A DNA stretch of 64,000 nucleotides from Charina bottae (lineage: Eukaryota > Chordata > Lepidosauria > Squamata > Charinaidae). The stretch covers positions 57,933,914 through 57,997,913 of the forward strand of contig JALMGJ010000002.1 in assembly GCA_023362775.1 (NCBI GenBank), in the 5' to 3' direction. The translations under genes were made by a program, and so were the position numbers. How positions within the stretch are numbered: the stretch's first letter is position 1; the number at the start of each line of letters is the position of its first letter. The notes beneath the pieces are model-generated. The model saw nothing but the letters and a program-made list of their open reading frames with translations, had not been told where the DNA came from and searched no databases. This document shows, in pieces, positions 32,503 to 42,551 of the stretch.

Positions 32503-35500
32503 GGAAAGTATGTTTCTTTGTACTTCCCCATTTCTTTTCCTTTTATTAAATTTGTTAATTTGTCTGTTTGCATTAAATCCATTACTTTTATAATCCATTC
32601 TTCTTTTGTTGGAATATTTTCTTGTTTCCAGTATTGGGCGTATTTTATCCTTGCAGCTGTACTTAGATACTGAAATAAAACCTTTTGTTTTTTATTTATA
32701 TTGTCTTCAATTTTACCCAATAAATATAATTCTGGTCTCATTCTTATTTCTTTGTCGAATATTTTACATACATATTTATGTATTTTGACCCAACATTTTT
32801 TTGCTTTTTCACATAGCCACCATACATGGTAGAAAGAACCCCTTTTGTTTTTGCATTTCCAACATAAAATAGAGTTACTCATTTTTGATTTAAATAACAC
32901 CTCAGGAGACATGTACCATCTAAAAATCATTTTATACATGTTTTCTCTTAAATCATTACTTAAAGTAAATTTTATATTTTTGACCCAGATTTCTTGCCAA
33001 TCTTCATATGTAATTTCAATTCCTAAATTTTCCTCCCATTTTTTCATGTATTTTTTAATTTTTATGTCCTTGGTTTTCATTTCCAGTAATGTTTTATATA
33101 TTTTAGAAATTAAATGTTCTTCCTCTTTTTCTAATATATTATCCCAATTATTTTCTATTTTTGTAAATTGATAATTTTTTTCGTCTATTTTATATTGCTC
33201 TTTTAATTGGAAATACGTAAACCAATGACATATTATATTTTCATTTTCTAGTTCTTCCCTTGTTTTAAGTTTCTGAGTATTTCCTTCAAATTTTAACAAA
33301 TTTTTATATCTTATATATTCTTTTTTATTTTGACTCCCTAATCTGGTACATGCCTCTTGGGTTGACACCCATAGTGGAAGATTTGGTAATAGTGTTTTTT
33401 TGTATTTGTTCCAAATATTTAGCAAGGATTTTCTTATTATGTGGTTATTAAATGCCTTATGTATTTTGCTTTTATTATACCACATGTAACCGTGCCAACC
33501 ATATCTATTGTCGTGTCCTTCTAAATTCAGTAATTTTTCATTTTCTAGTTTTATCCAATCTTTAATCCATATTAGGCCGCATGTTTCATAATATAATTTA
33601 AGGTCTGGCATTGCTAATCCCCCTCTATCTTTTGTGTCTTGTAAATATTTTAATTTTATTCTAGGTTTTTTCTTTTGCCATATAAATTTGGATATTTCTT
33701 TTTGCCATTTTATAAAAATTTGGTTTTTAATCATAATCGGGATTGTTTGGAACAAATACAAAAATCTTGGTAGTATATTCATTTTTATTGTAGCAATTCT
33801 CCCCAGTAATGATAACTGTAAATTTGCCCATTTTTCAAGATCTTTTTTAATTTCTTTCCATAAATTTTCATAGTTATTTTTATACAAATCTAAGTTATCT
33901 GTTAATTGTATTCCTAAATATTTTAATTTTCTGACATTTTGAAATCCTGTTATTTGTTCTAATTGACTTTTTTCTTCTTTTGTCATATTTAAATTTATCA
34001 TTTTGGTTTTCTGTATATTAATTTTAAATCCTGATAAATCGCCATATTCTTGTAATTTTAAAATTAATTTTTCTATTGTATTTCTTGGGTTTTGTATTGT
34101 TATTACTAGATCATCTGCGAAGGCCTTTAGTTTATGATTATCCTGTTTTACCTTGATCCCTTCTATATTTTGATCTTTCCTGATTTCTTCCAGTAATACT
34201 TCTAGAACCAATATGAATAATAATGGTGAAATGGGACAGCCTTGTCTTGTGCCTTTTGTTATTGTACATTCTTGGGTTTCTTCTTCGTTTACCATTATTC
34301 TTGCTTTTTGAGTCTTATATATTGCTCTTATTGCTTTTATAAATTTTTCCCCAAAGTTTCTATTTTCTAGTACTTTAAACATAAATTCCCAATTAACGTT
34401 ATCGAAAGCTTTCTCCGCATCTAGAAATAATAACATTATTGGTTTTTCATTATGAACGTTTGCAAATTCAATTAGATTGATCACATGTCTTATATTTTCT
34501 TTTATTTGTCTGTTTGGTAAGAAACCATTTTGATCCTGATTAATAATTTTCTGTAATATTTTTTTTAACCTTTCAGCAAGAATGATGGCAAATATTTTGT
34601 AATCATTGTTTAGTAAGGAAATTGGCCTATAATTCTTACATTCTGTTAAGTCTTGGTTTTCTTTTGGTATTAGTACAATATTTGCTTCTCTCCATGATAT
34701 TGGTATATCTGCCCCTTGTAGTATTGAATTGAATAGAATTTTTAATGGATTAATTAGATGTTCTTGAAATTTTTTGTAATATTCAGCTATAAAACCATCA
34801 TTTCCTGGTGTTTTCCCTGTTTTTAATCTTTTGATTGCATCTTTGATTTCTTGTGTTGTAATGTTATTATTTGTAAAATCTTTATCTTCTTCTGTTAATT
34901 TTTCTAGTTTACATTTTTCAATATATTCATCTATTTTATTTTTTGATATTTGCTGTTTTTGATATAGTCTGGTATAGTAATCAAAGAAAGCCTTTTTGAT
35001 ATCTTCATTATATATCAATTCTTTATTCTTATCTCTAATTTTTGAAATGATTTTTTTTTCTTTTTCTTTCCTTAATTTGTATGCCAGCCATTTTCCTGGT
35101 TTATTTGCCTGTTCGAAATTTCTTTGTTTGATAAATTTTAGTTTTCTATTCAATTCTTCTGTTAGTTCTATTTTAATTTGAAGTTGCAATAATTTTATTT
35201 GGTTTCTTAATTCCTCTTTTTCTTTTTTCTTTCTATTGTTCTTTTGCAGTTCTAATTCTTTCTCTTTTATCTGTTCCATTATTGTTTCTGTTTTTTTTTC
35301 TTGTTCTTTTTTTGATAATTGTTAAGTGATATCAGTTGTCCTCTCATATATGCTTTACTTGTATCCCAGACTGTTTCTATTTTAACTCCCTTGTCAATGT
35401 TCCAAGTAAAAAATTCTTGTAATTTTTTTCCTAATTCTTCTATATATTTTTTTGTCTTTAAGGATATTTTCATTCATTCTCCATCTAAATATTTTAGTAT

Positions 35501-35515
35501 TGATGTTTAGGGTCA
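32490..35515 (-). pseudogene. L1 ORF2, inverted segment (linker, RT, C-terminal domain)
   Basis: A 929-codon open frame (35279 down to 32490) plus an upstream segment (35515-35285) in another frame. The upstream frame carries TKIFRWRMNENI and KAYMRGQLI. One frameshift in an A-rich run near 35285-35305 separates them. RT motifs are intact: KTPGNDGFIAEYY (about 34820-34780), NYRPISLLNNDYKIFA, FLDAEKAFDNVNW (about 34430-34395), TRQGCPISPLLFILV (about 34250-34205) and AFADDLVI (about 34120-34097). The zinc-knuckle is CWKCKNKRGSFYHVWWLC (CX2CX8HX4C, about 32869-32815). The last nine residues KETYFPVKS and the stop are encoded by the TSD and flanking host DNA, not L1. The endonuclease is missing. 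Confidence 0.92.
32503..32519 (+). repeat. TSD of the twin-primed L1, left copy
   Basis: GGAAAGTATGTTTCTTT, identical to 36571-36587, where it directly follows 19 A residues. Confidence 0.95.
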
Positions 35516-35561
35516 TTTGAATATATTTTATGAAGGGACCCCTTCATAAAATATATTCAAA
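35516..35561. repeat. 22-bp-arm palindrome at the L1 inversion joint
   Basis: Arms 35516-35537 and 35540-35561 are perfect reverse complements around the spacer AC. The left arm is not L1 ORF2 sequence: the ORF2 match stops just before it, where an SDHNP-like motif would be expected. The right arm continues into the direct 3' part. Confidence 0.93.
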
Positions 35562-36551
35562 AAGAATATAACATTAAATAGAGAACAAATAATAATATTA
35601 ATAATAATAATAATAATAAGTACAAATAAAGAAGGGGCGAAGGGAAAAAAAGAGGTATAAGAAGAGAAAAATGTAAATCAAGTATTTACAAGAATTTTTT
35701 TTTTTGTTAAAAAAACTGGAAGAATTTTAATGGAGTATATGTATGTATTATGTATTATAAAACAAAGATTTAAACTTAAGATTGAATTTGATACAAATAT
35801 ATAAATAAATAAATAATATAATGTAAGGAAAGGGAGAAAAAGAATGATAAATATATATAAAGTAAGAAGAAAAAGAAAGGATTAGGTTAGAAAGAAAAAG
35901 AGGATAGAAAGGGTGAAAAGGGAAAGAAAGATAGGAAAAGAAGATAGAGCAGAAGAGAAGAGAGAGAAGAGGTTAGAGAGAGAAAGAGGGAGTATGAGAG
36001 AAGATATTAGAGAGAATGAGAAGGTCAAATAAAAATAAAAAAAAGAAGAAGAAGAAGAAGAAGAAGAAGAAGAAGAAGAAGAAAGGAATGGATGAAAGGA
36101 TAAAAGGAAGAATAAAAATGGAAGATAAAGGAAAGGAAAAGAGAGAGATGGGAGGGTTAGAAAGAGTGAGTAAGGTAAGTGAGAGAAGAGATTAGAGAGA
36201 GAGAGAGAGGGTTAAAAAAGAAGAAGGGAATGGATGAAAGAGAAAAGGAGTTAAAGGAAGAATCAAAAGGAAAGGAAAGGGAAAGGAATAGATAGAGAGA
36301 GAATAGGTTAGAAGAGATTGAAAGATAAAGGAGAGAAAAGATTAGAGACAAAAAAGAAGGATACATTGTATTAAATATAATAAAAATAATTATATAAAAT
36401 CAAATGTAAATATATATACATAAATGTAACCATTGTTATGTGTTATATATGATCATTGTTATGTGTTATATGTTTTGTTTATGTTTTATGTTGAATGTAA
36501 TAATAAAAAATTATATCTGCAAAAAAAAAACATTAAATCAAATGCATGTCT
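35562..36551 (+). other. L1 3' UTR-like segment with a long purine-rich tract
   Basis: Direct part of the twin-primed L1. AT-rich at both ends, with a nearly pure A/G region (35860-36365) including a GAA run (36041-36081). It ends TGAATGTAATAATAAAAAATTATATC before A runs. Not protein coding: the apparent Ser/Leu/Phe-rich minus frame comes from the purine run. Polypurine tracts are known in L1 3' UTRs. Confidence 0.7.
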
Positions 36552-36570
36552 AAAAAAAAAAAAAAAAAAA

Positions 36571-36587
36571 GGAAAGTATGTTTCTTT
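36571..36587 (+). repeat. TSD of the twin-primed L1, right copy
   Basis: Exact match to 32503-32519, right after the poly(A). Confidence 0.95.
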
Positions 36588-37550
36588 CAGAGTGAGACAC
36601 TCCGATATGCTCATTTATCTGTGCTTACTTGGTAGGCCTCATCATCATATTTAAATAAAAATAGCAGGGTTTAGGTATTATATATCTAAGTAGGACAAAA
36701 GAATGAACTGTATATATATTTATAGGAGGTTCTGTAATTGGAACAGTAATATTGTTTGTGTATTTTCAGCTTGAGGGAGATCAAGTGCCAAGGTGCTGAT
36801 CCCAGAGAATAAGGGAATCGAATTTATTGAAACTTAATATGTTAGATTTGAATTGAACTCATTTTTAAATTATTGTTATTATTTTTTTTCAAAGAAAAAA
36901 AATGTTTTCTTTGCTTCCTTATGTTCTCCATCAGGGTGGCCGAGAGGCTATAGGATTTACAGGAAGTTTTTTGGACACCAAAAGAAGTTCATAAATAGAA
37001 GCTTCTTTGATGGTGATGGAAGCAAGAAGCGAGACCTGGGAAGGACAGGTATCCTCGGGATTCTATGAGCTCTCCCCTATGAGGTCCAATCTTTTTTAGA
37101 ATGTTTTGTGGAATGGATCGGCTATTTTTCTTTTTTCATCTAGTTTTTCCTCTTACTGACGCCAATATCAGGGGAAATAAAGAAAAATATTTCCACATGG
37201 AAGAGGTGTAATATTCCCCTGGGAGAGTTTAAGTAACAAAATCTCAACCACAATTTCTTCCTCCTCTTTATAAGATTACTCTGCGCTGGAAAACAGCAGA
37301 TTTTTACAAAGCTTTGTGACCAAAATTGATGGCATTCAGCGTATAGCTGAAACACTGCCTGAAGTAGCCCTGAATGAATCCATTCTGCTTTCTTTGCAAT
37401 GTATTCAGTATCAAAACTCACCTTCTGATCTAGGTTATTTTTCTTTTAAAAATGTATAAAATAAATACTCATACGAGGATTACGCAGTTCGTTAAGCTTC
37501 TGCTTCTCTACCTAATGCAGTTCTAATTCAGAGTACCATTCCCCACCAGC
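36588..37550. other. No recognisable gene or repeat
   Basis: Nothing assignable; the frame at 36853-37068 has no known domain. Confidence 0.5.
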
Positions 37551-38100
37551 AACTAACTAACTAACTAACTAACTAACTTACTTACTTACTTACTTACTTT
37601 ATTTATTTATTTAACAAATTTATATAGCCACCCATCTCACTAAACACAACTCTGGGTGCTGTGCAACCAACAATTAAAACAATGTAACAATCAGAAAAAC
37701 CCTTCAAAAATAAATAAAGGCAAGATTGCATGAGAAAAACATCCCACTACACGTAATACAACCAAGGTTGCTGAAAAAACCATGTCTTCAGGGCCTTCTG
37801 AAAGGCTAACTGGGATGGGGCTAACCTCACCATGGGCAGGGATGATGGTCCAGAGGGCAGGGGCCACAGCAGAAAAGGCATATCATCTAGGTCCTGTCAG
37901 ATGGAAGTCTTTAGCAGATGGGACTTGCAACATACCCCTCGTACTCGGCCTGATGTGATTGGGAAGAGGCAGTCCCTCAAATAGCCTGGCCCCATGCCAT
38001 GTAGGGCTTTAAAGGTCAACACCAGCACCTTGAATTGCATACAAGTAAACCGGCAGCCAATGTAGCTCATGGAACAGAGGTATAACATGTGCCATCCTAG
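37551..38100 (-). pseudogene. 5'-truncated L2 LINE with compound microsatellite tail
   Basis: The tail on the plus strand is AACT, then TTAC, then TTTA units (37551-37613). Then comes the reverse L2 3' block (CCACCCATCTCACTAAACACAACTCTGGG). The decayed C-terminal coding region on the minus strand includes FKVLVLTFKALHGMGPGYLRD (about 38040-37975), matching FKVLVTTFKALYGIGPGYLRD at about 15330-15390. Several stops. Confidence 0.83.
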
Positions 38101-38112
38101 GGGTACCTGTGA

Positions 38113-38268
38113 GAGCCAGTTTGGTCTAGTGGTTAAGGCAATGGGCTAGAAACCAGGAGACTGGGATTCTAGTCCTGCCTTGGGCATGAAAGCCAGCTGG
38201 GTGACCTTGGGCCAGTCACTCTCTCTCAGCCCTAGGAAGGAGGCAATACCAAACCACTTCTGAAAGGG
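38113..38268 (+). mobile_element. tRNA-derived SINE (second family), 5' part
   Basis: GAGCCAGTTTGGTCTAGTGG and GGTTAAGGC give an A box and GGGATTCTAGTCC a B box. A CAGCTGGGTGACCTTGGGCC body and AGGAGGCAATACCAAACCAC follow. The sequence stops at CTTCTGAAA just before the Penelope-like element. It looks like a known squamate tRNA SINE of the Squam/ACA kind, but I do not assign the family name. Confidence 0.75.
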
Positions 38269-38280
38269 GGCTGTTTTTCT

Positions 38281-39190
38281 TCAGTTGCCTCTCTTTTGTC
38301 GTGGGTGGTGATTGGAATTTTTGTGTAGATATCGGTCCGTATGGGTGGGTTTTCTGTATACTTTGTGTCCTAGTTTGAGGTCCGGATTGCGTATGACCAG
38401 CGTATCTAAAAATGGAAGTTTGCCATCAGTTTCTTTTTCCATAGTGAATTGTATATTGGGGTGGATGCCGTTTAGGTGGTCCAGAAATTTCTCCAGTTCT
38501 TCTTCAGTATGACTCCAAATTGCGAAGGTGTCATCCACGAACCGGAACCAGACTGTTGGTGTAATGGGTGCCGATTCCAAAGCCTGTTTTTCAAAGTGTT
38601 CCATGTAAAAGTTTGCTATGACTGGGCTCAGGGGGCTTCCCATGGCAACGCCATCCATCTGTTCGTAGAACTCATTCTCCCATTGAAAGTAACTAGTTGT
38701 TAGGCAGTGTTGAAATAAAGCTGTAATGTCTTCTGGGAAGATTTGCTTGATGAGTGCCAGGGTGTCCCTTACTGGCACCTTGGTAAACAGGGAGACCACG
38801 TCAAAGCTGACCAGTTTGTCCGTGTGGTTGAGTTTTAGGGTGCTGATTTTGTTGATGAAGTGTCCTGAGTCTTTGATGTGGGATGGAGTCTGTCCGATGT
38901 GGGTCTGTAAAAGGGTTGCCAAATGTTTGGATAATTCATATGTTGGGGAGCCAATGGCACTTACAATGGGTCTGAGTGGGATCGAGTCTTTGTGGATTTT
39001 GGGGAGTCCGTATAGTCTGGGTGAGAGAGCTTCTGTCTTGCAAATACGTTGTAGTACGTTTGGATGCAGGGAGGAGCTCTTCACCGCTTATTTAACCGGT
39101 TTTGGTTGACTGTTTTGGCATTTGTTGAATTTTTGCTTTTGTCTGTTTGTGTAGTCAAAAATGTCATTTTCCATTTTTCTGTAGGATATG
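38281..39190 (-). pseudogene. Penelope-like reverse transcriptase (inverted part)
   Basis: Penelope-like elements are retroelements with a telomerase-related RT and a C-terminal GIY-YIG nuclease. The 267-codon open frame (39084-38281) shows PRLYGLPKIHKDSIPLRPIV (RT motif 1-2 region), TDKLVSFDVVSLFTKVPV (catalytic motif A, SFDVVSLF), GVAMGSPLSPVIANFYME (motif B) and FRFVDDTFAIW (motif C, VDD). DGKLPFLDTLV and KVYRKPTHTDRYL follow. Upstream, in shifted frames, are YPTEKWKMTF and TVNQNRLNKR. The RT core itself is open, but a 5' stop and the inversion prevent a complete protein. Confidence 0.9.
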
Positions 39191-39204
39191 GTATCAATCT
39201 TGTC

Positions 39205-40063
39205 CCAATCCATCCCAAAACCCACCCATATGGACCGATATCTACAAAAAAATTCCAATCACCACCCACGACAAAAGAGAGGCATGATCAAAACCTTGGT
39301 GGATCGTGCTAATCGAAACTGTGAAACCCAATTTCTCAACAATGAACTTAACCATCTGAATTGGGTCCTACAGGCAAATGGCTATTCCAAGAATGAAATA
39401 AAAAGAGCCATCAAACCAAGAAAACAACATCCAACTGAAGAAAAACAGCCCCCCACAAACAAAGTATTCCTGCCCTACATCAAAGGAGTCACTGACCGCA
39501 TGGGAAAACTGATGGAAAAACACAACTTTCAAACAGTCTTCAGACCCACCAGAAAAATACAACAAATGCTAAAATCAGCAAAAGACAAAAGGGACCCCCG
39601 CACCGCTGCAGGAGTATACTGCATACCATGCAGCTGCGGACAAGTATACATCGGAACCACAAAACGAAGCATTCACACCAGGATAAAAGAACATGAAAGA
39701 CACTGCAGACTACAGCAACCGGAAAAATCTTCAGTAGCTGAACATGCTCTCAAGCAAACGAGACACTAAATCCTATTTGAAAACACAGAAATACTGGACA
39801 ACACCAAAAGCCACTACACCAGATTATACAGAGAAGCCATTGAAATTCACAAACACCAGCACAGTTACAATAAAAAAGAAGAAAGTTTAAAAATTAGCAA
39901 AACCTGGCTACCAGTCCTGAAAAACACAGCCTGCAAAAGGTCAACGAACTCAGTCCAACCACCAGGACATGGGAATACTTCTCACAATGAACATGCTAAT
40001 CACGCTCATCAGCCACTCGTTAACATTTCAACACAACAAAAAACCCCACCTAATCTCCTATAA
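39205..40063 (+). pseudogene. Penelope-like GIY-YIG endonuclease part
   Basis: A plus-strand frame from about 39188 continues from the RQKRG overlap: TLVDRANRNCETQFLNNEL, IKRAIKPRKQ, and VFRPTRKIQQMLKSAKD. Next is the nuclease: GVYCIPCSCGQVYIGTTKRS (GIY form GVY, then YIG, about 39612-39671) with RIKEHERHC. A stop at 39767-39769 is followed in frame by ILFENTEILD, YTRLYREAIEIHKH and KTWLPVL. A natural end comes near 40061. One stop is the only visible break in this half. Confidence 0.88.
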
Positions 40064-40124
40064 TTTAGCTCTATAAATAGAACATTGCCACTCTACCTGG
40101 GCACAGAGATTTTGCTCCTGCCCT

Positions 40125-40156
40125 CTGAAGATGCTGGCCACAGATGCTGGCGAAAC
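40125..40156 (+). ncRNA. Hammerhead-ribozyme-like motif in the PLE 3' region
   Basis: CTGAAGA fits the CUGANGA core. GCTGGC, the loop CACAGAT and a second GCTGGC form stem II, with two G-U pairs in the middle. GAAAC follows (40152-40156). Hammerhead motifs are a known feature of Penelope-like elements, probably involved in processing their transcripts. Unlike the motif at 3985-4017 both core strings match here. Stem I, stem III and the cleavage site were not resolved by eye. Confidence 0.6.
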
Positions 40157-40457
40157 GTTAGGAACCACAACTACCAGAACACGGCCACACAGCCCGGAAG
40201 ACCCACAACAGCCATTGAACTCCGGCCGTGAAAGCCTTCGACAATACATTAACATAGATATCCTCAATTAAGTCCTTGGGTATCAGTATTAGGAGAATGG
40301 TTTGCGTTTTAATGTAACTTTACTAAACCCATGCTTTCTGAGCTTTGGTGCTAACTGAAATGCAGTTATTTCAGAATTTGGACTTTTCTGAGTATTGAGA
40401 TGCAAAAAAAGTTTAAAAATTATTAACATTCAACATTCTATGGGAGAATCTATCTAT

Positions 40458-40522
40458 GTGGTTGCTAGGAGCCAAAAATGACTTGATGGCACATAATCAA
40501 TCAATCAATCAATCAATCCTTT
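40458..40522 (+). mobile_element. SINE 3' end with (AATC)n tail
   Basis: GTTGCTAGGAGCC and TGACTTGATGGCACATAATC, then six AATC units. It matches the 3' end of the RTE fragment at 56.8 kb (TGACTTGATGACACATAATC on its coding strand). It may be the 3' end of the SINE whose head lies at 38113, but about 200 bp of unmatched sequence intervene. Confidence 0.65.
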
Positions 40523-41499
40523 TTCAATGAGGTTTTAAAAACCACAGGAGATATGAACTATAAACGGGGGGGGGGGGGGGCAGAGGAAGAAGTTGCTAGG
40601 ACTATCAGAAACCATAACAAGAATCTGTTTCCCTTCTGATTTGCTAAGAAGATGAAGTTGGAAAACCACGTATGTTAGGGATAATGTAATTGAATGGCTC
40701 ATGATTGAGACCTAGCCACTGTGTACATTCACCCAACCTTCTGAAAAATGTGCAAATAACCTGTGAAAAGAAAATAATGTGTATTTTACTCTTTGTAAAC
40801 AGTTTATGTGCATGTGCTCCATATGCATGTATCTCAGGTACTAGCAAGCCATTTTAGTAGAGGCATCTATGAAAATAAGTCCAGATTTAGTGGTAGATGG
40901 AAGAATAGCTGATTTAATCCCCTCCTCTCTCCCTCATAGCACTGGCTCCGCTCCTGTTGTCACACAATGCTATATTTTCTCCATACAACATTAAATCATA
41001 TAGGAAAAAGAGATGGATCAGTAAGATGGAAAACACGGTGGCACTGTCTTTAATGCACAAAATAAAACCTCTTGCTTTCACTCACCTTTCAATATTCCCT
41101 GAGTCTCAGTACAACTTCCATCCTCTCCTTCAAAAGAAAATTGGCAAGTCTGATGAGAATTTCTGAGGGTATCCAAACAAGCCAGTTGAACACCTTGCAG
41201 AAGAGAAGGATGCAGAAGAAGCTGAAGGGCAGTCCAAATATGAGAGCTGTATGCAAAACCCTGTCACCAGGGCAATGTCAACAAAAGTCAGCATCAGATG
41301 TCAATGGCATTATTTTGGGCACTGCGACCTGATGTCCTCCAGACAGGTTTTGAAATAAAACTTCTACATAGTTATTGCTATGATAGAGACATTATTGGGA
41401 GTTACACTTTGAAATATGTGTAAAAGTAGCAGAAAAGGGCAGTAAGAGAAATAAAGGGCCTATTCAAAATGATTGGATTTTTCCCAATTAGGAGGTTTG
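40523..41499. other. No recognisable gene; poly(G) run
   Basis: A run of 14 G at 40567-40580; otherwise nothing assignable. Confidence 0.5.
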
Positions 41500-41512
41500 T
41501 ATTGTAGAGACA

Positions 41513-41752
41513 TTTGTATTGCACTCGCCCCAGCTCTTGCCAACCGAGCAATTCAAAAGCATGCAAATGCAAGTAGATGAATAGGTACCACTTCAGTGGG
41601 TAGGTAACAGTGTTCCGCATGCATCATGCTGGCCACATGACCGTGGAAGCATCTTCGGACAGCGCTGGCTCTTCGGCTAACAAACGGAGATGAGCACCGG
41701 CCCCTAGAGTCGGACACGACTGCAGAAATGTGGGGGGGTACCTTTACCTTTT
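41513..41752 (+). mobile_element. 5'-truncated Sauria-type SINE with TSD
   Basis: It starts in the body (GCACTCGCCCCAGCTCTTGC) and lacks the tRNA head. It ends with GAGTCGGACACGACTG and an ACCTTTACCTTTT tail. Flanking TATTGTAGAGACA at 41500-41512 and 41753-41765 is a perfect 13-bp TSD. Eight extra bases (41513-41520) sit at the 5' joint. Confidence 0.88.
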
Positions 41753-41765
41753 TATTGTAGAGACA

Positions 41766-42540
41766 GTGTGATTCTTCTCATGAAGGTGATGAACTGACAT
41801 TATTTGTCTTGGCAAGTATAAGGACTGAAGCTGGCAAGGTGGAAACTAAGGTCTGACAGAACTGTTGTATAAATGTGGGACCTTCAAAGCTGGGAAGAGA
41901 ATGGTTAGGAATCAAAAAGTGAAAGAAAAATTGAAATCCTGGGTCTGACACACCCACACATGTAGGACTTGAATCACATTGCAGGCTGATCTTCTGCACA
42001 CATTTTACTTATTTCATATCTTTTGTAAAATCTACTTATCTAACTGTGCCATGGCACCAAAGTTTCTTCAGGGATTGAGTTTCTGGAGGGGGGAGCCTTT
42101 GCCAGGCCTGGTATGAGGTCTAACATCAAGGTACCTTGTATATGAAACCTTGGCCACAATTCAAATGTGTACTGCATGGGCAGAAGCTTCTTCCAGTGCT
42201 TCTGTTAGAAACGAGGCCTGTTGCTTTGTGCAACAGCTTCAAAGGAGTGCTTTGCCTGAAGAATCATTTTAAAAAAACAGCATCCCTCCAAAGTTTTCTA
42301 TAACCTTAATAGTTAGACTTTTCTACCCATCATCATCCACAGTTCAAACCAGTCTTCTGTCAATACTATTAATATGCCAAATATTAACATGAGGATATTA
42401 ATTGACCCAACACAATTAATGTCACACCTCATTTGGCTCTCAAAGAACTCATTTTATCACTGTTATTTCAATAAAGAAAATTATAAAGCTATAAATGTGG
42501 ATTGCAACCCAATGCATTGCTATAAGGGACTTTTGTTGAA
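41766..42540. other. No recognisable gene or repeat
   Basis: Nothing assignable, including the frame that runs into the L1 at 42550. Confidence 0.5.
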
Positions 42541-42551
42541 AAAACACAGAA

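Larger units (their letters stand above)
32520..36570 (+). mobile_element. Twin-primed (5'-inverted) L1 insertion
   Basis: One L1 insertion in plus orientation, with poly(A) at 36552-36570 and a 17-bp TSD. Its left part (32520 to about 35515) is inverted and carries ORF2 on the minus strand. Its right part (about 35540-36551) is 3' UTR-like sequence in direct orientation. This layout is the known product of twin priming, where the second target strand primes internally on L1 RNA. The inversion joint carries a 22-bp-arm palindrome (35516-35561). The 3' coding end of ORF2 is lost at the left TSD. Confidence 0.92.
38281..40245. mobile_element. Penelope-like element with inverted 5' part
   Basis: The RT part lies on the minus strand (38281 to about 39200). 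The connector, GIY-YIG endonuclease and 3' UTR lie on the plus strand (about 39205-40245). Both parts share about 70 bp encoding DRYL(H/Q)KNSNHHPRQKRG: minus at 38350-38285, plus at 39232-39287. The layout parallels twin priming, with the inverted part's 5'-most sequence at the joint. No TSD could be recognised. Confidence 0.85.

Noticed and set aside
36157..36366. Ser/Leu/Phe-rich minus-strand frame
   Set aside because: Direct translation of the purine-rich tract; no domain.
36853..37068. Possible host exon (71-residue frame)
   Set aside because: No recognisable domain, no convincing splice pair, and it starts in a poly(A)/T-rich run.
38113..38190. Possible tRNA gene
   Set aside because: The tRNA-like head continues into a SINE body, and the B box is degenerate (GATTCTAGTCC).
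39612..39710. Free-standing GIY-YIG homing endonuclease
   Set aside because: It is in frame with Penelope-type connector sequence and sits beside a Penelope RT, so it belongs to the PLE.
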